DNA from: Cafeteria roenbergensis
Taxonomy: Eukaryota > Sar > Bigyra > Bicosoecida > Cafeteriaceae
Direction of reading: 5' to 3'
DNA length: 64,000 nt
Assembly (NCBI GenBank): GCA_008330645.1
Contig: VLTN01000009.1
Location: 1 to 64,000, forward strand
Below are positions 52,466 through 60,396 of the stretch, piece after piece. The notes beneath the pieces were generated by a model that searched no databases, was not told where the DNA came from, and worked only from the letters and a program-made list of their open reading frames with translations. The position numbers were made by a program, and so were the translations under genes. Each line of letters starts with the position of its first letter. Position 1 is the first letter of the stretch.

Positions 52466-53157
52466 TGGGCGCTGGGCGCCCGGCCGGGGACGAGCCGGCG
52501 TTTTCGTGCGGAGCCTTGCCGCCATGCGATTGCCCCCTGGCCACGCATGCGCTGAGCGCGCGCGCGCGCAAGACTAGCCGTCCTCTGCGTGCGAGCGTGC
52601 GTGCCTGCGAGCGTGCGAGCCTGCGAGCGTGCGTGCCTGCGAGCGTGCGAGCGTGCGACTGTGCGTGCGTGCCTGCGAGCGCGCGAGCGTTGGGTTCCTG
52701 CTGGCGCTGCCTGCCTCCGTGGCGGCGAGATGCGTGCGCCAGCGGTGGAGCGTTGCCGCGTGCCAGCGAACGGGAGACGAGGGGGTCTGGTCATTCGCCA
52801 GCCATCGCCCCGCGAGCGCCTGGGCAGCACCACACCGAAGCCGCGCGCGTGAGAAGCCGGGGTGACGGGCGACGATGCCCGGGCCACGAGGCCCTGCGAG
52901 GCGGACTGGGAGTCGCTCAAAGCGCGGGTTGGACAGCAGGCTCCGCACCGCGAGCCGCGCATGGCGAGCAAAGCAGTGCGACGGGCGCCCGCCGCTCCAG
53001 CCGCCACTCGCGCGCGCACACACACGAACACACGCACTCGCACGCATGGGAAGCACTCACTAGCGCCGGGCAGGGCACCAGCGGAGGGGCAGGAGCCTGC
53101 CGTGCTCGCTGGGCGGGCCCGTGGAGCGACGCCTCGGCTTCAGACCACGATTCTGAA
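52466..53157. other. Convergent 3' region of DRG1 and the WD40 gene
   Basis: This holds the two 3' UTRs and the GCGTGC-type tandem array at 52587-52690. Another run, rich in GCGCGCACACACACGAACACACGCAC-like dinucleotides, lies near 53010-53045. Nothing coding is supported; the apparent frames here are arginine/cysteine-rich. Confidence 0.6.
52587..52690. repeat. GCGTGC(C)TGCGA-type tandem repeat
   Basis: Alternating GCGTGC, GTGCCTGCGA and GCGAGCGTGC units fill about 104 bp just downstream of DRG1. The alternating purine/pyrimidine pattern (CGTGCGTG) is of the kind that can adopt Z-DNA. Confidence 0.85.
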
Positions 53158-56022
53158 TCAGGTGCTGAAGGCGCCAGCGGCCGAGGCAGCAGCGGCCGTC
53201 GAGTGCCCCGCAGCCGGGTTGGTGGCGTGCACAGAGCCGTCGGCCCCTGTGGAGCGTTTGCCTGCTCCGGCGGCCGTCGGCATGCCGGCGGCGCCCTCCG
53301 CCTCGGCGAGCTGCGCAGTGTCCACGGCGCTGGTGAAGGAGGCCGCCGCCGCCTTGTCCTCCGGGGAGTACAGGGGGAAGACGCGGATCTGGCCGTTGTC
53401 CGAGGCGCAGAAGAAGCGCCGGTAGCCCGCGGCGACAGAGGTCATGCCGCCGTCGAGGGCGGAGCACGGGAAGCGGGCGACGGCTCGGAGGTCCTTGGTG
53501 GCGGTCCACTGCCTGGCCGTAAAGTCGGCGCTTACGGTGACGACGAAGGCGCCGTTGCTGGACACGTCCATGTCTGTGATGCGCGCGGAGTGGAGCTGGC
53601 GGGAGGCCAGCGGCAGGCGGGTCGCGGAACCGGAGGCGGAGTTCGCGTCCCACACGCTGATGACGTGGTCCCAGCCGGCGGTGAAGACGAGCCCGGCGCT
53701 GGGGCCGTGGCCCCACCTGACGGCGGACACGGCGGCGCGGTGCGGCTGCGGCCCCACTGCGGCGAGGCTGCCGGGGCCGCGGTGGCCGCCGCGCACGTCG
53801 TCGCCATCGTCCCTTCCCGTCCACTTCTCCGTGAGCGTCTTGCCGCCCAGCGTGCCCGAGGTCACCTGCCACACCTTGACGGCGTGGTCGTTTCCGCCGC
53901 TGGCCAGCATGTCGCCGCCGTTGAACGCCGCGTCGCAGAAGGCGAGGGAGAGCGTGAGGCCCATGTGGGCGTCGACGCGGGCCAGCGGGCGGCCGACGGG
54001 GGTGCCGGTGCGGGCGGGCCCGCCCGGGGTGGGCAGCACGGGCTTGGGCTTGGTGAGGTCCCACAGCATGACGGTGAAGTCGCTGGCGCCGGAGGCCATC
54101 ATTGTGCCGTTACTGTGCACCGCCAGCGTGAGCACCCGCCCCGAGTGCCCCTCGTAGCGAGCCGCCTCGAAGGCCGAGGGGGGGACCGCGCTCTGGGCGG
54201 AGCGGAGGCCGCTGGCCAGCTGGCGCTCGTGAGCGGCGTGGCGCTCGTGGTCGGCGCAGTATGCCCGGATGACGTAGTCGGAGCCGCCCACCATGAGCAG
54301 CGGGCCGGCGTCCCGGGTGCGGGCCAGGGCGAGGCAGAGCGCGGAGGCGGTGAAGTCGAGGGACATGAGGCGGGCGGTCGTGGCGGCGTCGTACACCGCT
54401 ACGGTGTTGTCCGCCGAGCAGGTCGCCACCAGGCGGTCGTCCGTGCCGGCGCCGAGCAGCTCCACCTCGTGCACCGTGTGGCTGTGGCCGTGGAAGGCCT
54501 GCAGGCGGGGCAGGATGAGCCTGTGCGTGCGCTCCGCGGACGGGTCCCTCGGGTCGTACCCCAGGAGCCCGGCGGCGGTGGGGTTGAACTGGTAGATGAT
54601 GACGGTGTTGGCCGTGGTGGAGATGGCGATGCGCATGTTTGCGGGGCACAGCTCCATGTGGAAGATGCCCACAGCCGGGGACACGAGCTGCGTCTGGCCC
54701 AGGATCCGGTCCGAAGCGCTGGCCACGACCGCCGCGGCGGCGTCGCCGCCCGCAGTGTCGCCGCCCATGATCTGCTCCAGAATGGCGGCGGTGCCCGAGT
54801 CCCACGCCCCAGCGCCCCCGCCGCCGCTGATGGAGGTCGCGCCGTCGTCAGCAGCGGCGGCGTCGCCGCCCGCGGACGGGCCCGCGCCAGCGGCGCCGGC
54901 AGCCGAGGCCGCAACGGCCCCGCCCGGAGAGCCGGCGTCGGCGAGCTGCTCCGAGCTGGCCATCGCCGCCGAGACGAGGGAGTTGGACCCGTCCTCGGGG
55001 TCCAGCTCCCAGAGCATCACGTTCCCGTCAAGCGACGCAGTCACGGCGGTGCGCCCCCCGGGGAGGCCCACGATGCGGCGGACGTCGCCGCGGTGGCTGC
55101 CGTCCATCCCCTTGGACGCGTCCTCCACGACGCGCACCTCCGAGTACGTGGGGACGTGCCACATGCGCCACGTGTTGTCGCGGGCCCCGCTGAAGAGCCC
55201 GGTGCCGTCGGGCCGCCAGGTGAGCGTCACCACGTCGCCACGGTGCCCGTCCAGGTTACCCATCAGCTGGCACTGGATGCCGCGGTCGTCGGCGCGGCGG
55301 GCGCGCCACTCGGGGGCAAGCGTGGAGATGTCCCAGACCTTGATGCCGCTGTCGCGGCCGGCGGAGGCAAGGCGCTGCGTTCGCTCGTGCACCTTGAGCG
55401 AGAGCACGGCGGCCTTGTGGCCCGTGATGGTCTCGAGAAGCGTGTATCCGCGGTCCGCGTCCCACACCTTGATGTTGCAGTCCTTGCTGCCGCTGATGAG
55501 GTTGTTCTTGAACGCAAACACCAGGACCTCCACGTCGCTCTCATGGGCAGGGAACTCGGCCGACACGTTGGCCTCTGAGCGGATCACCTTGGTCGGGCGG
55601 CCCGCCCGAAGCGACCACACGAAGATGCCGTCGGCGCCGCCCGAGACGAGCACGTCCGGGTCGGTTGGGTGGAACACCAGCGCGCGCACGGGGGAGTCGT
55701 GCCCGTTGAGCACGCGCGCCACCTGCATCGCGCCCGCGGGCGAGGAGTCGGGGTGCAAGATGAAGATGCTGTGGTTGCCCGACACGTAGGCCAGCGCGCT
55801 GCCGTCGTTGCGCCAGGCAACGGGGGTGGACTCCTGCACGCCGATCACTTGAGCGGGCTGCTTGAGCTCCATGATCTCGGCCGCCCGCGACACGGCCGAC
55901 GGGGCCGAGCCATGCACGGCGACCTGGGGCACGATCCCAGGAGGGCCGGCCGGCTGCGTGTCGTGCGCATCGGCATGCACCAGCGGCGACGTGTACGAGG
56001 CTGCGGCTTCATGCGCTGCCAT
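53158..56022 (-). CDS. WD40-repeat protein (two propellers likely)
   Basis: A 954-aa protein from the ATG at 56022, the first Met followed by conserved-looking sequence. CAGAA just before it could be an acceptor, so a 5' exon is possible. WD40 units run the full length: VRALVFHPTDPDVLVSGGAD, NNLISGSKDCNIKVWD, QRLASAGRDSGIKVWD, GTGLFSGARDNTWRMW and TAVTASLDGNVMLWE make up the first half. After an Ala/Gly-rich insert (about 360-430) the second half has LVATCSADNTVAVYD, MMASGASDFTVMLWD, MLASGGNDHAVKVWQ, LVFTAGWDHVISVWD and FVVTVSADFTARQW. About twelve to fourteen units would make two beta-propellers. The last 60 residues are Ala-rich. The family is not identified. The double propeller fits large assembly scaffolds (ribosome biogenesis, intraflagellar transport, dynein subunits), and the sequence alone does not choose. 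Confidence 0.85.
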   Translation of the reverse strand: MAAHEAAASYTSPLVHADAHDTQPAGPPGIVPQVAVHGSAPSAVSRAAEIMELKQPAQVIGVQESTPVAWRNDGSALAYVSGNHSIFILHPDSSPAGAMQVARVLNGHDSPVRALVFHPTDPDVLVSGGADGIFVWSLRAGRPTKVIRSEANVSAEFPAHESDVEVLVFAFKNNLISGSKDCNIKVWDADRGYTLLETITGHKAAVLSLKVHERTQRLASAGRDSGIKVWDISTLAPEWRARRADDRGIQCQLMGNLDGHRGDVVTLTWRPDGTGLFSGARDNTWRMWHVPTYSEVRVVEDASKGMDGSHRGDVRRIVGLPGGRTAVTASLDGNVMLWELDPEDGSNSLVSAAMASSEQLADAGSPGGAVAASAAGAAGAGPSAGGDAAAADDGATSISGGGGAGAWDSGTAAILEQIMGGDTAGGDAAAAVVASASDRILGQTQLVSPAVGIFHMELCPANMRIAISTTANTVIIYQFNPTAAGLLGYDPRDPSAERTHRLILPRLQAFHGHSHTVHEVELLGAGTDDRLVATCSADNTVAVYDAATTARLMSLDFTASALCLALARTRDAGPLLMVGGSDYVIRAYCADHERHAAHERQLASGLRSAQSAVPPSAFEAARYEGHSGRVLTLAVHSNGTMMASGASDFTVMLWDLTKPKPVLPTPGGPARTGTPVGRPLARVDAHMGLTLSLAFCDAAFNGGDMLASGGNDHAVKVWQVTSGTLGGKTLTEKWTGRDDGDDVRGGHRGPGSLAAVGPQPHRAAVSAVRWGHGPSAGLVFTAGWDHVISVWDANSASGSATRLPLASRQLHSARITDMDVSSNGAFVVTVSADFTARQWTATKDLRAVARFPCSALDGGMTSVAAGYRRFFCASDNGQIRVFPLYSPEDKAAAASFTSAVDTAQLAEAEGAAGMPTAAGAGKRSTGADGSVHATNPAAGHSTAAAASAAGAFST

Positions 56023-56908
56023 TTCTGCACTTGAGCCGGGCGCGACGGCCTGCAGCTGTTGGGCCTTGCGATACAGGACTGGATGCACTCTTGCAGAGTG
56101 CGTCGCGAGCTGTATGTCTGCGCAGCGCAGGGGCGGCGGGGCAGCGGCCGGGCCGGCGGGCGGGAAGGGGGGGCGGGCGGGCGGTCGAGCAGCAGCACGC
56201 GCGGACTGGGCGCCTCGCGATCGCGCACGAGCCGGCGCACTGCGCCCCCAGCGAGACGCCGCGGGAGCGGGCACTCGCGCAGGCCCAAGAGTCGCGCACG
56301 TTGCAATGCCGAGGGCTTGCCGCGCCGCGGCCACGGGCCCGCCTCGACGCGAGGGCCGCCGTCGGGCAGCCGGCCAGATTGCCATTTCGCGGACATGGCA
56401 GCAAGCGCCCGGGAGCCCGGATTCAGCCCGGCCCGAGGAAGCGGGCGGCCGGAACGGGCCTCGCTCGCGCAACGTGCGCGAGCCTCACCTACAGACTAGG
56501 GCGAGCAGGCCGCAGACCTGGTTCGCCAGAGATGGGTGCTGGCTTGTTCCGGGACGCCGCCGACCTGCGCGCCGTCGCTGGCGGCGGGGCGGCAGAGCCG
56601 GGCGCTGCTGCTTGGCCTGCGCGTGCGCGCGCTGGGCCTGCCGCGCGGACCAGGGAGCGCGCTCGCCAGGGGGGCGCCCGCGCACGGCGCCCTGTACACG
56701 CAAGGCGCGACCTGCTGTTGCCAGGAACGCCCGACCCGGCGCTAGCGGCGCGGGCCTGCGAACGGAGCGCACTGGCGATGTCCCGAGCGAGTTGCTTGTG
56801 CTCTCGGTGTGATTTTGTGTGTGTGGGGCGGGGGCCGGGGGGCGTGTGCGCGCACGTACCTCAGCAGCGATTGCGCATCAAGTTTGGCTCAATGCTGCAA
56901 GGCGGCGC
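56023..56908. other. Intergenic region upstream of the WD40 gene
   Basis: 886 bp between the WD40 ATG and the TGA of the LRR gene, both on the minus strand. It holds a G-rich block on the plus strand (56145-56190: runs of GGGG, GGGCGGGAAGGGGGGGCGGG) able to form G-quadruplexes, and a GT-rich then G-rich block (56805-56845). No gene is supported. Confidence 0.55.
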
Positions 56909-59900
56909 TCACGGAGCGGAATACAAGGAAATAATGTGCCTGGCCGGCCCGGGCACGGTTGCCGAGCAGTTGGAGGCACAGATACGTGTGCCGAATACTT
57001 TCGTGGTGTTGGCCCCGGGGCCCCAGAACCTGCCGCCGGAGGCCATCTGTGGGCCGGTCAGGCCACGGTTGAGCCGGAGGTCCACGCGGGCGAGGTCTGG
57101 CTGGATACTGCGGTGCAGCACAGGCCCCCCGTCCCGCTGCGGGCCGCCAGCGAAGCGGTTGTGCTGGAGCTGGAGCTGCAGCAGGTCCGCCATGTCGGCG
57201 ATCGTGCCGGGCACAGGGCCCTCGATATCGTTGGAGTACAGGTCCAGCGTGCGCATACGGGGCCACAGCTGGCCGATGTCGGCAGGCAGGCTGCCCTGGA
57301 AGCGATTGCCGTCCACCCAGAAGCGCTCCAGGCGCCTCCAGCCCCACCACGGCTGAGACCGGTCCCCGATCGACGGCGCCCAGGACCCCCCGCTGCCGCA
57401 GCGCCACAGCCCCATGGTGATCTGGTACTCGGACATGGTCTCGGGGTGCGCGCCCTCCTCCAGCAGCTCGAACAGCGGCGCGCACTGCTCCGGGTCCGGC
57501 CCGCACTGGGATGTGGACTGCTGGAACGCCGTGAAGGACACCATGCGTCGCAGGCCCGACAGGCTGCTCGGCAGAGCACGGCCGGACGCCGGGCCGTCCT
57601 CCGCGTCGCTCGGCGGCGCCCATGTCTCGGGCTCCACGAGCGAGAAGAGGGCCCCCCGGGCCTCGATGTTCATCAGCTGAGGGGCCCCCGACGCCAGGCA
57701 CGCCGGCAAGCCAGCGGCCCCCATGGGCAGAACCAGCCGGCGGAGCGACCCGAGCTCGCAAAGCCACGCCAGCTCCGCCGGCCACTGGATGCTGTGGCCG
57801 AACAGACGCACGCGGGCCGACGCCGCCGGCACCGCCCTCCCCGCGGCCTCCCGAAGGCCGGCGACGCGGAAGAACTCTGCTTCCGACGCGGCGTGCGCCC
57901 CCTCGTCCCGGCAGACCGGAGCCAGTGGCAGCGCCAGCTCGGGGGCCGCGCCGATGGCAGCGAGGACGGCCGGGCCGGCGGCTGCGCGCTCGGCCTCGTT
58001 CAGCGTCGCGATGGAGTCGATCACCTGCCGCCTCGCTTCCACCGGATCGGAGTGCCACTTCTCGGAGGAGGCGGAGGCGCCGGGGGGAGCGGGGGGCTCG
58101 CCGGCCTCCGCTGGCGGCGGGGCTGCGAAGGTTTTGGCCAGGCTGACGAACGCCTCGAGCAGGCTGGGCCCGGGTCTGGCGCCGAAGAGCGGCCTCACTG
58201 GAGGCTGCTCGATGTCCAGAGACAGCCCGCGCAGGCTGCGGCCGAGCGTGGAGTCTCTCAGGCGGACGGAGGCGGCCGCCGTGACCGCAGCGCAGGCGGC
58301 GCGGCGCAGCTCGTCCGCTGACTCGTCAAGGCCGACGCAGTCGGGGTGCACCGCAGGCCCCAGGGGCCCCGCTCGCAGGTGGACGGAGGCCGACAGCGTG
58401 GCTAGCGGGAGAGCCCGCAGCACCGCCTCGTTTCCAGGGGCGCAGACGAAGGCGCCTCGCGTTGCCACGATGTCGAGATGGCGGAGCGATGAGAGCAGTG
58501 CGAACTCCACTGGGAGCTGCCCTCGCTCCAACAGGGCTGTGGTTTGCGAGAGGTCGACGCCCACAATGCGCAGGTCGGGGGCTCCGGCGGGGTCGTCCGG
58601 CGGCCGGAGCAGCGCGCAGGTGACGAAGGGGGAGGCGCAGGGGTCGGCGCGAGCAACGCGCGATATGGCGAGGAGGGTGGTGGCTGCGTCGGCGACGGCG
58701 TCTGGGACGTCGCTGTTGCCGTACTGGGTGCCGGGGCGGCTAGGGCGCATGGCCGCGGGCGAGGACGAGGCCGCGGGCGAGGCCGAGGCCGAGGGCTCAG
58801 GGGCTGTCTGCGAGTGGGCCGGGCTGCCCGTGGGGCGGTGCGTTGCTCCGTCGGCGGCCTCGTCGTCCAGCCACACGGTGTGCCACTCGTCGGCCTCGTC
58901 CTGGTCGTCGTCCGCGTCTTGCAGCGCCAGCTCGTGCTCGAGCTCGAGGGCGTCCCGCCGCGCCGGCTCCAGCTCCTCGCTGCTGTCGTCGGCCGAGGGC
59001 GCGGAGCTCGCCGGCGGGGTGAGTGTGGCAGCGGGCCAGGCTGCCCCTGCCCCTGCCGTCGTCGTGGCAGGCGCGGCCGGCTGCGGAGCGGCGCCTCCCT
59101 CTGGCGCTTGAACGGTCACGTTGGCGCGGCCTGGACCCGAGAACGGCCCCGGGGCGCGCGCGGCTGCCGCAGCAACGTCGGCCTCGAACTCCGGTCCAGG
59201 GCCCTGGCCTTTGCGCAGGACCTCCCCAACGTCCGGGTCGCCCTGCAGCCAGCGGGCGAAAATGGCCTCCCATGCGCGGCGGTCGTCCGGGTGCAAGTCG
59301 TGGCCCGGCCTGCCGCATTGCACTGACTGCCCATCCAGCAAAGTCCACATTTCCACCGCCTGGGCGAGCTCCATCCCGCCGAAGCGGTCCCGGAGCGCGT
59401 CGGCCAGCGGACCATCCTGCTCGGCGGCGGTCCGCAGCAACCACGCCAAGTCCACAGCGGCCTGCAGCTTGGCCGCAGCGTCGGCCCTGTGCTCAGCAGG
59501 GAGCGCGTTGCAAGCGGCGAGGCGGCCGGGGCGGATCGCCTCGGCAATGACGGGCGCGTCGTCGAAGCCAGCGCTTGCCATGGCCAGAAGGTGCGGCCAC
59601 AGCGCGCTGACTCGCTGCGCTGACCAGCCCAGCGACGTCACGGCCGTCCGCAGCTGCCGCATCACGCGGCTGGGGGACGAGCACCGCGTGGCTTTGGGCC
59701 ATGCTCGGAGCTCCTCCCAGGGAGCGTCGGCCCACCCAAAGGGCGACCGGCTGCAGTGCTCCATGGCGTTGTGTGGTCGCTCTTGGCTGCCCTCCACGCC
59801 CACGGTCCGCAGCCGGCGCCCCGCGCTGCCCTCGCCGGCGAAGTAGTCCGCGTGCTGCGTGAGCTTGCACATGAAGTCCCCTTGGTGGGCGTCGAGCGTT

Positions 59901-60019
59901 TCCACGAGGTTGTTCGCAAAGAGCTCGGCGCGGCTGGCTGCTCGCGCGACAAGTCCCGCGGCGAGCACCAGAGCAGTTGTCACCAGCCGCCCCGGGGCTC
60001 CCTTGCGCGGGAACCGCAT
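56909..60019 (-). CDS. Secreted or membrane-anchored leucine-rich-repeat protein
   Basis: A 1036-aa protein. The ATG at 60019 places a signal peptide at the very N-terminus (MRFPRKGAPGRLVTTALVLA, then AGLVARAAS). An upstream ATG nine codons earlier is less fitting. Residues 30-290 are rich in Cys and charged residues with no named domain. An Ala/Pro/Ser linker and an acidic stretch (about 345-390) follow. From about residue 490 there are degenerate leucine-rich repeats (LPVEFALLSSLRHLDIVATRG). Clear plant-type LRRs sit near the end: RLERFWVDGNRFQGSLPADI and MRTLDLYSNDIEGPVPGTI, then LLQLQLQHNRFAGG and VDLRLNRGLTG. There is no second membrane span or kinase, so it is a surface or secreted recognition or adhesion protein. 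The C-terminal Cys pair (RICASNCS) may cap the LRR. Confidence 0.7.
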   Translation of the reverse strand: MRFPRKGAPGRLVTTALVLAAGLVARAASRAELFANNLVETLDAHQGDFMCKLTQHADYFAGEGSAGRRLRTVGVEGSQERPHNAMEHCSRSPFGWADAPWEELRAWPKATRCSSPSRVMRQLRTAVTSLGWSAQRVSALWPHLLAMASAGFDDAPVIAEAIRPGRLAACNALPAEHRADAAAKLQAAVDLAWLLRTAAEQDGPLADALRDRFGGMELAQAVEMWTLLDGQSVQCGRPGHDLHPDDRRAWEAIFARWLQGDPDVGEVLRKGQGPGPEFEADVAAAAARAPGPFSGPGRANVTVQAPEGGAAPQPAAPATTTAGAGAAWPAATLTPPASSAPSADDSSEELEPARRDALELEHELALQDADDDQDEADEWHTVWLDDEAADGATHRPTGSPAHSQTAPEPSASASPAASSSPAAMRPSRPGTQYGNSDVPDAVADAATTLLAISRVARADPCASPFVTCALLRPPDDPAGAPDLRIVGVDLSQTTALLERGQLPVEFALLSSLRHLDIVATRGAFVCAPGNEAVLRALPLATLSASVHLRAGPLGPAVHPDCVGLDESADELRRAACAAVTAAASVRLRDSTLGRSLRGLSLDIEQPPVRPLFGARPGPSLLEAFVSLAKTFAAPPPAEAGEPPAPPGASASSEKWHSDPVEARRQVIDSIATLNEAERAAAGPAVLAAIGAAPELALPLAPVCRDEGAHAASEAEFFRVAGLREAAGRAVPAASARVRLFGHSIQWPAELAWLCELGSLRRLVLPMGAAGLPACLASGAPQLMNIEARGALFSLVEPETWAPPSDAEDGPASGRALPSSLSGLRRMVSFTAFQQSTSQCGPDPEQCAPLFELLEEGAHPETMSEYQITMGLWRCGSGGSWAPSIGDRSQPWWGWRRLERFWVDGNRFQGSLPADIGQLWPRMRTLDLYSNDIEGPVPGTIADMADLLQLQLQHNRFAGGPQRDGGPVLHRSIQPDLARVDLRLNRGLTGPQMASGGRFWGPGANTTKVFGTRICASNCSATVPGPARHIISLYSAP

Positions 60020-60396
60020 CGGGGTCGTGGCCACGAGCACAAGCACGGCACGTCTGGTCCCCAGGCCCCGGGATCCGGGACAGGGATGCGGCTGAGCCGC
60101 CCGGAGGGGTTATCGGAGTGGGCGATCAGGGCTCGATCCCGGCGTCGGGAAAAAAACTCCCGGCAACTCACCGTCTCTCGCAAGCACAACAAGGACAGGT
60201 TCGCTTCAGTTCAAGATGAGTGCGGCCCTGTGTTTCTCTCTCTCCCTCATCTCTCGCGCGCGTTCATTCGTTAGCAAAGCTTCACGCAGGAAAAGAAACA
60301 CAAAGCGGTTCGGCTCCACACGTGGCCGAGTTGCTATGCCTCTGGCAAAACACGCTTCCCCGGCCTAGGACCGCGGCAAGCGCCCGGCGGGCCGCG
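60020..60396. other. Intergenic region between the LRR gene and the dynein gene
   Basis: 377 bp between the start of the LRR gene and the 3' end of the dynein gene, both on the minus strand. It is less GC-rich in the middle (60180-60310). No gene, repeat or defined signal is seen. Confidence 0.5.
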
